From NCBI GenBank assembly GCA_945902215.1, contig CAMDML010000013.1, positions 1 to 53,132 of the forward strand: 53,132 bases of DNA. The letters are read 5' to 3'. The DNA is from Klebsiella pneumoniae (GTDB taxonomy: Bacteria; Pseudomonadota; Gammaproteobacteria; Pseudomonadales; Pseudohongiellaceae). Position numbers and translations under genes: made by a program. The notes under the pieces were generated by a model. It ran no database searches and had not been told where the DNA came from. It was given only the letters and a program-made list of their open reading frames with translations. Numbering within the stretch: position 1 is the stretch's first letter; each line of letters opens with the position of its first letter. Of this stretch, positions 26,111-34,675 are shown one piece after another.

Positions 26111-28647
26111 CAGAAACTCATTTGCAGACTGGCGCTGATGGTACGCGGGCCGCCGAGTGACAGGAAAGGCTGCGAGGGCGTGAACCCGGGCAGCGCCAGT
26201 GCGCCAGTGGTTGATGAAATGTTGCCAAAGAACTCTTCATCGAACAGGTTGTACACGTTCAATTGGGCATTCAGCATGGAGCCACGGTCATTGATCGGAA
26301 AGCGGTAAGCGGCATTCAGATGGACCAAGGTGTAGGCATCCACCGCCGCGTCATTCAGGTCGGTCGTAAAACGGTCATCCACCCATTTGCCTTCCAGACC
26401 CAGCGTCAAGCGTTCAAGTGGAGCCAGTTCCAGTCGCAGACCATAGGACCATTCAGGGGTTTCCACAAACTGTTTGCCGGCCGTAGGCAGCGTGGTAGTG
26501 GCGCTGATGGCGAGGTTGTCTTTCAGCTCGCTGTCATTCCAGGAAGTCATTGCGCTGACCGTCATCCACTCGGTGGCGCCCCAGCCTACCTGCAAGTCGA
26601 GGCCGCGCAAGTCAACATCACCCACGTTGCGGTCTACCGAGAAGCCCAGCTCGGAATCGAAGGACGACACGATGCGGTTGGTGTATTGCGTTTGCCAGTA
26701 AGCAGCTGATGCCAACACGTTGTCGGCCTGCAGGCGCCAGCCGAAGTCGTAGGAATCGGTTTCTTCCGGATCTGGATTGGCACGCGCGATGCTGCCGTCA
26801 GCCAGACGGCGCGAGGAGTAGAGGTTGTCGGTACGCGGCGCAGACAGTCCTCCGGCATAGGAAGCGTATAAGGACTGACTGTCACTCAGCGCGTAGCTGA
26901 TGCCGACATTGGGCAGCACCTGATCGTATTCAGCCTTTCCCGCGAAAGGAGGAATGTATTCGGTGGTCGCCGTGCCAAAGCGCACGTTGCCGGTGGGCAG
27001 CGTTGCCGATGGAGTTTGGGTAGTGCACAGCACCGTGCCAGAAGCGTTCTGTGTGTAACAGTACTGGTTGAGTTCGCGCTTGAAGAAAGGGGCGCGCAAG
27101 CCAAATGCAAGCGTGAGTTTTTCATCCATCAGGTCAGTACGATATTCCACTGAGAACTGGTTGAGCTCCGCGATGGAATAGCGGTCACGGCCACGCAGAT
27201 AACTGTTGTCAGCGGTGAACACTACGCCACCATTGCGACCCCCGAACACGTCTGTCGGATTGCCGCCGCCATCAAGCTGGCCAAATTCTCCGGTCTGGCG
27301 ATGCTTGCCGTAATCATAGGCATAGGCGAAACGCAGCAACTGGGTATCGGACAAATCCCAGATCAGCGAGGCATTGAGCCCCATCCGTTTGGTATTGGTG
27401 GTATTGGGGGAATAGAACCGGACACTGTCGAGGATGTCACCGTCACCATTCAGGTCCCAGCCGGTCAGCGCCGTGTTGCCTGTGATACGGCGGTCGACGC
27501 TAGTACCGGGATTTTCGTTCATCACCGTGGTGCCGCCGCCGTTGGCCAGCACATATTGGTAGGACGGATCCAGCGTCAGGCGCAGGGTGTCAGTGAGATT
27601 CCACAGTGAACTCACCCGCACGTTGCCGGTGTCGGACGGATTGATGCGCAGGTTGTAATAGTTGGTGCAAGCTGCCGGGTTGGCCGGATTGTCAGTAGCA
27701 GGCAGTGCCGGTGTAGTGGCAATCAGCGTGGCGTTGTCATCGTCGCGTACACCGGGCGTGCTGGTATCGCGCATACATGTTGCATTGTTGTCGTATTCGC
27801 GGCCGAACTGGGTCCACTGGGCCTGAGTGGCGTTGCGGTAGAAATTGTTGCGGTTGATGTTGTAATGCGCCGCCACCGAGACAAAGTTGCCGTTGTCCAG
27901 CTCCTGATGGATGCGGGCATTCACCTGACGCTTGAACATATCGCCCGGACCCTTGAACTTGTCGTTGTTCGAGTAGGAAGCCGCAGCGAAGGCGCGGGTA
28001 TTCCAGGGACCAAAATTGCCCGTGTCCACCAACGCGAAATAACGCTGGAAAGAGTCCTGGCCGCCCGACATGGAGAGCATGCCGCCGGCGGTGTCATCGG
28101 GCATCCGGGTGCGGGTATTGATGGTGCCACCAATGGCAGAGGCGGTCGGACTGTCCACATCGGTGGTGCCCAGATTTACATCCACACTCTGGATGATCTC
28201 GGGGTCGATCATCTGGTTGGTGTAGATGGCATAGTTCCCCGTGTCATTGAGTGGGATGCCATCGAAGGTCAGCGATACGCGGGAGCCGTCGAAACCGCGC
28301 AGGCGTAGGTTGCCGCCGGAACTGCCGTAGGGATCGTTGTTGGTGAAATTGAGCCCCGGGACCTGGTTGAGAGAATCCATGAAGGTCTGGCCGGAAGAAT
28401 AATTCTTCAGCATGTCGGCGGTTACGGTAACGCGTGACTTTGCTGCGTCCTGTGCAGTGACACCGGCCATGTTGATGCTGCCTGAGCCTGTGACGATGAT
28501 TTCTTCCATGCCTTCGGCTGCCAAGGTACCAGTGGATTGGCCGAATGCTGTCTGTGATACGCCAACTGCCAGCAGGATTGCCAAGGTCAGGCGCGAGCGA
28601 GAAGGCAAGGCAGTGACGGTGTGAAGCGAAAACGATGAAGTGTGCAT
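26110..28647 (-). CDS. TonB-dependent outer membrane receptor
   Basis: 845 residues from MHTSSFSLH, chosen because a CGGGGAC site precedes it; an in-frame ATG 13 codons earlier is possible. The signal peptide is long and ends VSQTAFGQ (about residue 37). The plug (about 50-190) shows LRLRGFDGSRVSLTFDGIPLND and SAIGGTINTRT; the barrel ends in Phe (LQMSF). The cargo is unknown. It is translationally coupled (TGA overlapping ATG by one base) to the nucleotidase lipoprotein, so a nucleotide-derived or phosphorylated compound is a reasonable guess. Its upstream region 28648-28820 is AT-rich and should hold the promoter. Confidence 0.9.
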   Translation of the reverse strand: MHTSSFSLHTVTALPSRSRLTLAILLAVGVSQTAFGQSTGTLAAEGMEEIIVTGSGSINMAGVTAQDAAKSRVTVTADMLKNYSSGQTFMDSLNQVPGLNFTNNDPYGSSGGNLRLRGFDGSRVSLTFDGIPLNDTGNYAIYTNQMIDPEIIQSVDVNLGTTDVDSPTASAIGGTINTRTRMPDDTAGGMLSMSGGQDSFQRYFALVDTGNFGPWNTRAFAAASYSNNDKFKGPGDMFKRQVNARIHQELDNGNFVSVAAHYNINRNNFYRNATQAQWTQFGREYDNNATCMRDTSTPGVRDDDNATLIATTPALPATDNPANPAACTNYYNLRINPSDTGNVRVSSLWNLTDTLRLTLDPSYQYVLANGGGTTVMNENPGTSVDRRITGNTALTGWDLNGDGDILDSVRFYSPNTTNTKRMGLNASLIWDLSDTQLLRFAYAYDYGKHRQTGEFGQLDGGGNPTDVFGGRNGGVVFTADNSYLRGRDRYSIAELNQFSVEYRTDLMDEKLTLAFGLRAPFFKRELNQYCYTQNASGTVLCTTQTPSATLPTGNVRFGTATTEYIPPFAGKAEYDQVLPNVGISYALSDSQSLYASYAGGLSAPRTDNLYSSRRLADGSIARANPDPEETDSYDFGWRLQADNVLASAAYWQTQYTNRIVSSFDSELGFSVDRNVGDVDLRGLDLQVGWGATEWMTVSAMTSWNDSELKDNLAISATTTLPTAGKQFVETPEWSYGLRLELAPLERLTLGLEGKWVDDRFTTDLNDAAVDAYTLVHLNAAYRFPINDRGSMLNAQLNVYNLFDEEFFGNISSTTGALALPGFTPSQPFLSLGGPRTISASLQMSF

Positions 28648-28820
28648 GTGAGTGTCCCCGGTTTGAGTTGGTACAAAGGGGGCCACGGTAAAGCGCGAGT
28701 ATTAATGCGGAATAAAACAAAGATTAATAAAGACAGAAAGTCCGGTCAAGAATCACTCGGTTAGATTAAGTTTTCGGTAAGGTTAGGGTGGAGGCTGGGT
28801 AAGAGTCGTCTGCAATCAGG

Positions 28821-29729
28821 TTAGCGGTTCAGCAGATTGCCCGGTGCGTACTGATCGGTCATCACCCGCGCCGACGTATCCCACTGCTGCTCGGTGCTCA
28901 TGAACTGGGTAAATTCGGCGACATTCATGCCGAAGCGGTTCAGGCGTTCAAGTAGCGCGGGGGCGCGTGCTTCAAGTGTAGCTTTGTCGGGTAGCGGCTG
29001 CATCGAACCCACAATGATACGGTTGCCGGTGCCGATCTGGCGGATGTTGTAGATTTCGCCGAACACGTCCTGGTAGGTCACGGATTCAGCATCGTAGAGA
29101 CCGCTTGTTGAGAACGTATTCGCCACCACCATGCCATTCTCCGGCAGCAACTGCTTCACTTCCTGAAGAAATTCCCGCGTCAGCAAATGTTCGGGAATGT
29201 ATTCGCCGTTGAAGGCATCCAGAATCACGAGATCGAATTTCTCGCCTCTAAGCCCGGCACGCTTGATGTGCACGCGCCCATCTACGGTTTCTACGTTGAT
29301 CTTGTCGGTCTCCACGAAATCGAAATACTCCTCAGCGACATGCACCACGGCATCGTCAATTTCTGAAATCAGGATTTCGGCATCAGGAAACAGGGTGCTG
29401 TAGGTATGCACCAGCGTACCGCCGCCAAGACCGACAATCAAAATCCGCTGCGGGTTGTCCTGGATCAGCAGGCTTGTCAGCACGAGCTTGGCATAGGGAA
29501 ATACCAGCTTGTCGTAATCGTCCAGAAAGCGGCAGCTCTGGTTCTGGCCTGAGGTGGCGGTAACCGTGAAGCGCATGCAGAGGCGCACATCGTCTTCAGT
29601 CACCAGAATGTTGCGGTACAGCGAACGTTCCTGATGAATCTGGCGCAGTTCGCCGCTCTGGGCGAGGGTGGTCGCAGAGAATATCGGGAGGAGCAGGGAG
29701 GTGAAAAACAAGGTCAGCGTCGATTTCAT
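28821..29729 (-). CDS. Spermidine synthase-like methyltransferase-fold protein with signal peptide
   Basis: 302 residues. An apparent signal peptide (about 1-23, ending SATTLAQ) precedes a spermidine-synthase fold: glycine loop IVGLGGGT (98-105), acidic SEIDDA (122-127) and D171 in LDAFNGEYIP. The polyamine-synthase catalytic DxxDP is replaced by DAFNGEYIP, as in the large group of uncharacterised membrane-linked synthase-like proteins. In those proteins a multi-helix membrane domain normally precedes this domain. That half is encoded separately at 31326-31952, with two unrelated genes on the other strand between. True polyamine synthesis is therefore unproven. Confidence 0.78.
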   Translation of the reverse strand: MKSTLTLFFTSLLLPIFSATTLAQSGELRQIHQERSLYRNILVTEDDVRLCMRFTVTATSGQNQSCRFLDDYDKLVFPYAKLVLTSLLIQDNPQRILIVGLGGGTLVHTYSTLFPDAEILISEIDDAVVHVAEEYFDFVETDKINVETVDGRVHIKRAGLRGEKFDLVILDAFNGEYIPEHLLTREFLQEVKQLLPENGMVVANTFSTSGLYDAESVTYQDVFGEIYNIRQIGTGNRIIVGSMQPLPDKATLEARAPALLERLNRFGMNVAEFTQFMSTEQQWDTSARVMTDQYAPGNLLNR

Positions 29730-29837
29730 GGGCCGGCATCATACCCCATCCCCGGCGCTGCTGGGACAGCCCAGAGCCCAAAAATCGTCTGGACGCTGGC
29801 CGCGTGGCACCCGTATGCTTGCTCACAGGAGGTTGCC

Positions 29838-30344
29838 ATGACACACACCTATCACACCCGTTTTGGTTCACTCGCTTCTTATGAAAAGGGCCGTGTCGAA
29901 CCGATCAATGACGACGTTCGGCATTACGCCTTTTCGAACTGCTTTGAGGTAGCAGCAAAATCCAAGCCGTATGAAAAAGTCGTGTTCGGCCAGAACATGG
30001 AATATGTGCTCGAAGTGCTGCGCGCTGAAGGCACCTCGCCCTGGTATACCTGCGCGCACGACGAGTTTGCGCTGTGCATGGACGGCTCCGTTGAAGTTCA
30101 TCTGGTGAAAATTGAAGCCGCGCAAACGGTGACGAATGCTGACCAGAACGGAACTGTGCTGGTGAAAGGCGAGCCGCTGGGCAAAAAAATGGGCTGGATA
30201 AAACTCGGGCGCGGCCATCAGGCGCTCTTGCCTGCCAACAGCGCCTATCAGTTCCGCAGTGCCGCCCCCGCGGTGCTGGTCTTGCAAAGCTGCAAGGGTG
30301 AGCTGTCCATAGAGCGCTGGTCCACGATTTGCCAGATGAAATAG
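29838..30344 (+). CDS. hqdA: Hydroquinone 1,2-dioxygenase, small subunit
   Basis: 168 residues from the ATG after a strong AGGAGG site; the longer frame from 29634 overlaps the divergent gene. The size (about 19 kDa) matches the small subunit (HapC, PnpC, HqdA) of the two-subunit, iron-dependent hydroquinone dioxygenases, which cleave hydroquinone to 4-hydroxymuconic semialdehyde. A cupin-like segment is visible: WYTCAHDEFALCMDGSVEV, then GRGHQALLPANSAYQF. The large subunit starts 9 bases downstream, which supports the call. No other gene of hydroquinone or nitrophenol breakdown is in the window. Confidence 0.8.
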   Translation: MTHTYHTRFGSLASYEKGRVEPINDDVRHYAFSNCFEVAAKSKPYEKVVFGQNMEYVLEVLRAEGTSPWYTCAHDEFALCMDGSVEVHLVKIEAAQTVTNADQNGTVLVKGEPLGKKMGWIKLGRGHQALLPANSAYQFRSAAPAVLVLQSCKGELSIERWSTICQMK

Positions 30345-30353
30345 AGGCTTGCC

Positions 30354-31316
30354 ATGAAAAACATGCATGGATACGAAGAGTTCACGCTGGGCAGTTTCAC
30401 CTTCCGCCGTGACGAATATTTTTGCCACATCAGCTGGACCAAGGGTGGCCGACCATTCAGCCACACGATGGATGCGGGCAATTTTCTCAGGGCGCTGATG
30501 CGCGATGTGGCTTGGGGCTTTTTCTACGGCTGGGTCAACTTCGACAATGTGTTCGGTACCCTGAATCATTACCAGACAGTCGACCTGTTCGCCGGCAGTT
30601 ACAACGGCCCGATGAAAGCGGCAGACATTGATCTTACCGAAAATTTTCCGACCGACACGATCCGCCAAACGTTTGAGGCCATGCTGGCTAACTGGACCAA
30701 CGCCGATTTCGATCCCTTCGCCGCACCGCAGGAAACCGGCTCCCCTTATGGTCCGAAGCATGGCAGCAACCTTCCTGCGATTACCCGTGCGCGCGAACTG
30801 GCAAAGCGTTGTGTGGGATTGCAAGACGATCTCAAGCTGCGTACCGATGCTTCCGGCGCGCCGGTCAACCGCGCGTTTGCTGATGTGCCGCAGGACGCGC
30901 CCGAGCTGCATCCCGAACCCGGTTTCGACAATGAAGTGCATGCCTTCAATCTGTTTGCGTTCCTGTCACGCTCGCAGGTCACGTGGAATCCCTCGTTCAC
31001 ATCCGTAGTGAAAACCAGCTTCATGTGTCCGACCACCGAAGAACATATTCTGCCAATTATTCACGGCAACGACCGTGTCGAATGGTTCTTCCAGATGTGC
31101 GATGAAATCCACTGGAACTGCGACCACCGCGACACCGGCGAACCACTTGCGCGCGTAATTATGAAGGCGGGAGACATGGCAGCAATGCCGGCGTACTGCC
31201 GGCATCAGGGCTTCAGCCCGAAGCGCTCGATGTTGCTGGTATGGGAGAACGGCTCGCCAACGCTAGTCGACGACATCAAGAGCGGCAAAGCACCCGGAGT
31301 GCCCGTGCAGTTTTAA
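30354..31316 (+). CDS. hqdB: Hydroquinone 1,2-dioxygenase, large (catalytic) subunit
   Basis: 320 residues (about 36 kDa), close to the large subunits HapD/PnpD/HqdB. In the PnpCD structure, as I recall it, iron is held by His256, Asn258, Glu262 and His303. Here HGNDRVEWF gives His237, Asn239 and Glu243, and His284 lies in AYCRHQGF: the same residues at the same spacings (+2, +6, +47). That makes the assignment strong. The enzyme opens the hydroquinone ring between the hydroxylated and adjacent carbon. It begins 9 bases after hqdA and ends 9 bases before a convergent membrane-protein gene. Confidence 0.87.
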   Translation: MKNMHGYEEFTLGSFTFRRDEYFCHISWTKGGRPFSHTMDAGNFLRALMRDVAWGFFYGWVNFDNVFGTLNHYQTVDLFAGSYNGPMKAADIDLTENFPTDTIRQTFEAMLANWTNADFDPFAAPQETGSPYGPKHGSNLPAITRARELAKRCVGLQDDLKLRTDASGAPVNRAFADVPQDAPELHPEPGFDNEVHAFNLFAFLSRSQVTWNPSFTSVVKTSFMCPTTEEHILPIIHGNDRVEWFFQMCDEIHWNCDHRDTGEPLARVIMKAGDMAAMPAYCRHQGFSPKRSMLLVWENGSPTLVDDIKSGKAPGVPVQF

Positions 31317-31325
31317 AAACCCCAT

Positions 31326-31952
31326 TTATAGCTTGGTGCGGCCGGCTATGAACGCTACGCCGCCCGCCAACAACAGCACCACTCCCATCGACACCAGGAT
31401 TTGGTTCACTTCAAACCACAGCACCAGGTAGAACGAAGTGGCCAACGTCCCGATTGCACTGCCCAGCGTCGAAATAAAATACAGGGTCCCTGCCACATGC
31501 CCGCTGCGTTCACGCTCCACGACCAGCAGCCTGACGGAATAGGGCGCGATCATGCCGAGCACTGCGGTCGGCAGGAAGAATAGCAGCATGGACACCAGCA
31601 GCGAACCATAGCGTGGATCCTCAATGCGCAGGAACAGCGCTTCCATGATTTGATTGCTCCAGAACACCAGCGGCAGCAACAACACGGCGGCACCGGCATA
31701 AAAGGAGCCGTAGCGCGTTAAAGAAGGTGTTTGCAGCGACAAACGTCCGCCGATCAGATACCCGATGGACAGCGACAGCATAAACACCGTGATGATGCTG
31801 CCCCACACATAGATACTGCTGCCAAAGTACGGTGCGAGAATGCGCCCGCCCAAGAGCTCGACTGACATGATGATAAAGCCGCTGACAAAAGCCAGGCTAA
31901 GGACGAGTATGTTGTGAATGGAGGGGTGTTGGGATGGGGACAGGGCGGGCAT
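31326..31952 (-). CDS. Membrane half of a split spermidine synthase-like (MFS/SpdSyn) protein
   Basis: 208 residues with six to seven hydrophobic helices. The sequence FVSGFIIMSVELLGGRILAPYFG, then SSIYVWGSIITVFML, is the typical N-terminal membrane domain of fused MFS/spermidine-synthase proteins, and AVLGMIAPYSVRLLV near helix 5 is also diagnostic. In the fused family a synthase-like domain of about 250 residues would follow; here the protein stops at FIAGRTKL. The matching soluble half is at 28821-29729 on the same strand, 1.6 kb downstream, beyond the hydroquinone dioxygenase genes. The two halves probably act together in the membrane. Confidence 0.82.
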   Translation of the reverse strand: MPALSPSQHPSIHNILVLSLAFVSGFIIMSVELLGGRILAPYFGSSIYVWGSIITVFMLSLSIGYLIGGRLSLQTPSLTRYGSFYAGAAVLLLPLVFWSNQIMEALFLRIEDPRYGSLLVSMLLFFLPTAVLGMIAPYSVRLLVVERERSGHVAGTLYFISTLGSAIGTLATSFYLVLWFEVNQILVSMGVVLLLAGGVAFIAGRTKL

Positions 31953-32086
31953 ACGGCGACCGGTTCGGGAATGAAGGTGCGCGAGTATAGCAAAAACTTG
32001 GTCTGTGCTCCGGTTCCCCGCTATGATGTGCAGGTAAAATACCAGTAGAAAACCATAACATATTTAAATGATGCAGGGAGAAAGCG

Positions 32087-33043
32087 ATGGATATTATTGG
32101 TTTTTTGGTGCTGCTTGGCTTTGTGATTGTCATACTCAGTTCGGGCATCAAGTTCGTGCCGCAGAATCGCGCTTATGTTGTTGAACGTTTCGGCAAGTTC
32201 CACTCCACCAAAGAGGCCGGCCTCAATTTCATCATTCCGTTCATCGACCGCGTCGCAGCTGACCGCTCCTTGAAAGAACAAGCCATTGACGTGCCCAGTC
32301 AGAGCGGCATCACGAAGGACAACATTTCCCTGAGCGTAGACGGCGTGTTGTATTTCCGCGTACTGGATCCCTATAAAGCAACATATGGTGTCGACAACTA
32401 TGTTTTCGCCGTCATGCAGCTGGCGCAGACCACGATGCGTTCCGAGCTCGGCAAGATGGAACTGGACAAGACCTTCGAAGAGCGCAATCACCTCAACACC
32501 AACATCGTGAATTCGATCAACGAAGCCTCTGCTGCCTGGGGTATTCAGGTGATGCGCTACGAAATCAAGGACATCGTGCCGCCGGCCTCCATCATGGATG
32601 CCATGGAAGCGCAGATGAAAGCCGAGCGGGTGAAGCGCGCACAGATTTTGGAATCGGAAGGTGACCGCCAGGCAGCGATCAACCGGGCTGAAGGCCAGAA
32701 GGCCTCAGTGGTGCTTGCCGCTGAAGGGGATAAAGAGCAGCAAGTATTGAAAGCCCAGGGCGAGGCGCAGGCCATTCTGGCCGTGGCCGCTGCGCAAGCG
32801 GAAGCCTTGCACAAGGTGGGTGAGGCGGCGATCACAGAAGGCGGCCAAAAAGCGATTCAGCTGGATCTCGCCACGAAGGCGATTGAGGCGAAAGCGGCTA
32901 TCGCGCGCCAATCCACCATTGTCCTGTTGCCGGACCATGGTACTGATGCCGCCAGCGTAGTGGCGCAGGCGATGACCATCATCAATTCAATAAACTCTAA
33001 ACACGAGAATAAACCAGACCACAAACCCGTAGGCAAGAGTTGA
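32087..33043 (+). CDS. qmcA: SPFH/band 7 membrane protein QmcA-like (paraslipin)
   Basis: 318 residues. One N-terminal helix (about 4-22) anchors it. The SPFH domain starts FVPQNRAYVVERFGKFH and includes DNISLSVDGVLYFRV. A long Ala/Glu-rich coiled coil follows (about 185-285: QMKAERVKRAQILESEGDRQ and similar). Such proteins form membrane microdomain scaffolds and work with an NfeD partner, encoded 10 bases downstream. The start follows a GGGAGAAAG site. The C-terminal tail after about 300 is charged and probably disordered. Confidence 0.9.
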   Translation: MDIIGFLVLLGFVIVILSSGIKFVPQNRAYVVERFGKFHSTKEAGLNFIIPFIDRVAADRSLKEQAIDVPSQSGITKDNISLSVDGVLYFRVLDPYKATYGVDNYVFAVMQLAQTTMRSELGKMELDKTFEERNHLNTNIVNSINEASAAWGIQVMRYEIKDIVPPASIMDAMEAQMKAERVKRAQILESEGDRQAAINRAEGQKASVVLAAEGDKEQQVLKAQGEAQAILAVAAAQAEALHKVGEAAITEGGQKAIQLDLATKAIEAKAAIARQSTIVLLPDHGTDAASVVAQAMTIINSINSKHENKPDHKPVGKS

Positions 33044-33053
33044 GGAAGCAGCT

Positions 33054-33503
33054 ATGACATGGCTGACAGAAAATATCATTACGCTCCTGATCATCGTCGG
33101 CATGGTACTACTGGCGATTGAAGTAGGTGTTCTCGGCTTTTCGGTGTTCCTGTTGTTTTTCGTTGGGCTGGCCTGCATAGGTACCGCCCTGCTGATGGCC
33201 CTGGGCATGCCAGAGACTGTGACTTTTGCGTTGGGCAGTGTAGCGGTCTTCAGTTTGGTTTTCGCGTTTGCACTGTGGAAGCCGTTAAAGAAAATGCAAA
33301 ATAACAGCATCAAGAAAGACGTACAGGGTGACTTTATCGGCCACAGTTTTGTGCTCGACAAAGACCTTGCCGTCTACGGGCATGGCAAGCACCGTCATTC
33401 AGGAGTGGACTGGAAAGTGCGCAGCGACGTGCCGCTGAAGTCCGGCACCCTCGTGGAAGTAATCAAGGTGGAAGTGGGCGAGCTGACTGTGGCAGCGAAG
33501 TAG
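33054..33503 (+). CDS. NfeD-like membrane protein
   Basis: 149 residues. Two to three helices in the first 80 residues (IITLLIIVGMVLLAIEVGVLG; VFLLFFVGLACIGTALLM) are followed by an OB-fold domain (about 95-149) with GKHRHSGVDWKVRSD and TLVEVIKVEVGELTV. This is the short NfeD (YbbJ) type that partners QmcA and has no protease domain. It follows qmcA by 10 bases. Its last 41 bases overlap the 3' end of the convergent queG, an unusually deep overlap. Confidence 0.9.
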   Translation: MTWLTENIITLLIIVGMVLLAIEVGVLGFSVFLLFFVGLACIGTALLMALGMPETVTFALGSVAVFSLVFAFALWKPLKKMQNNSIKKDVQGDFIGHSFVLDKDLAVYGHGKHRHSGVDWKVRSDVPLKSGTLVEVIKVEVGELTVAAK

Positions 33504-34563
33504 CTCCAGCGTCTTGCAAGTGCCGCTCCAGCGCCCACGCCACATGTTCCTGTACCAACTCTGACGGAAACCCCGCGCGGCTTACTAACGCCGCGACCAC
33601 CGCAGGACTCCCCGGCGCATTCCCCAGCGCCACCGCCAGATTACGCAGCCAGCATTCATAGCCAATACGTCGTATCGGCGAACCCTCTGTGTAACGTAGA
33701 AACTCCTCCTCACTCCAATTGAACAACTCCACCAGTTCCGCGCGATCCAGGCGGTGACGTGGAGTGAAATCCTGCTCAGGTGTTGGTGCGGAAAATTTGT
33801 TCCAGGGGCAGCACAACTGGCAGTCATCACACCCGAACACGCGATTGCCGATCAGTGGGCGCAGTGCTACCGGAATCGCCGTGCGCAGTTCGATGGTCAG
33901 ATACGAGATGCATTTTCGCGCATCGAGTACTTGGGGGCCGACAAAGGCGCCGGTCGGGCAGATATCAAGACACGCAGTGCAAGTGCCGCAGTGGAATTCC
34001 GCTTTGGTATCCACAGGTAGTGGCAGGTCGGTGAAAAGTTCGCCCAAGAAGAACCACGAGCCGGCTTTTTTGTTGATCAGCATGGTGTTCTTGCCGATCC
34101 AGCCGAGCCCTGCCTTCTCAGCGAACGCGCGCTCCAGCACCGGCGCGCTGTCAACGAAGGCGCGATAACCGAACTTGCCGATATGCTGCTGGATCTGGTC
34201 AGCCAGTTGCTGAATGCGGCGCCGGATGAGCTTGTGGTAGTCGCGCCCGAGGGCATAGCGCGACACATAGGCTTGCTCGGGATTCTGCAGAACCTGCACC
34301 ATGCGCGTGTCTTCGGGCAGGTAGTCCATGCGCAACGAAATCACGCGTAGGGTGCCCGGCACAAGGGCCTGAGGGTCGGCACGCAGACTCGCATGGCGTT
34401 CCATGTACTCCATCTCGCCGTGGTACTGTTGTGAAAGCCAGTCCTGCAGATGTGCTGAGTGTTCGGCAATGTCGAGATCTGCGATGCCCGTTTGCTGAAA
34501 GCCAAGCTCGCCGCCCCATTGCTTGATGAGGGTAGCGAGGGCAGTGAAATCAATCGTAGACAT
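33463..34563 (-). CDS. queG: Epoxyqueuosine reductase QueG
   Basis: 366 residues. The corrinoid-binding N-terminal part ends in the region of the catalytic Asp (D139 in FVDSAPVLERAFAEKAGLGW). Two 4Fe-4S sites follow: C192, C195, C198 and C202 in CGTCTACLDICPTGAF, and the cluster C245, C248, C251, C252 in FGCDDCQLCCPWN with help from C218. A C-terminal HEAT-like segment completes it. It performs the last step of queuosine synthesis in tRNA, epoxyqueuosine to queuosine. In Pseudomonas queG adjoins orn; here they are 19 kb apart. Confidence 0.96.
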   Translation of the reverse strand: MSTIDFTALATLIKQWGGELGFQQTGIADLDIAEHSAHLQDWLSQQYHGEMEYMERHASLRADPQALVPGTLRVISLRMDYLPEDTRMVQVLQNPEQAYVSRYALGRDYHKLIRRRIQQLADQIQQHIGKFGYRAFVDSAPVLERAFAEKAGLGWIGKNTMLINKKAGSWFFLGELFTDLPLPVDTKAEFHCGTCTACLDICPTGAFVGPQVLDARKCISYLTIELRTAIPVALRPLIGNRVFGCDDCQLCCPWNKFSAPTPEQDFTPRHRLDRAELVELFNWSEEEFLRYTEGSPIRRIGYECWLRNLAVALGNAPGSPAVVAALVSRAGFPSELVQEHVAWALERHLQDAGATSLPQSARPLPP

Positions 34564-34581
34564 GCGGGCTATGGTATAGGT

Positions 34582-34665
34582 AATTCGGGGTCAGTGTAAA
34601 AATTCACCTACTGAAATCCTGAGTGTCTAATGATAACTTAAGAATTTTTACGCTGACCCAGAATT
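34582..34665. repeat. Palindromic MITE-like or REP-like element
   Basis: Two 24-base arms (34582-34605 and 34642-34665) are inverted copies differing at only two positions; the shared core is GGGTCAG-Y-GTAAAAATTC. A 36-base AT-rich loop separates them. Arms with a GGGTCAG...AAAATT core are known to me from short dispersed palindromes in gammaproteobacteria. It sits in the queG upstream region, and its right arm abuts the ribosome-binding site of the next gene. Only this copy was found in the window by eye. Confidence 0.55.
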
Positions 34666-34675
34666 GAGGATCGTC

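Noticed and set aside
28648..28820. Promoter TTGACC with a TAATCT -10 for the second TonB receptor
   Set aside because: The -35 is good, but the -10 matches only three of six positions, so I left it unlisted as a feature.
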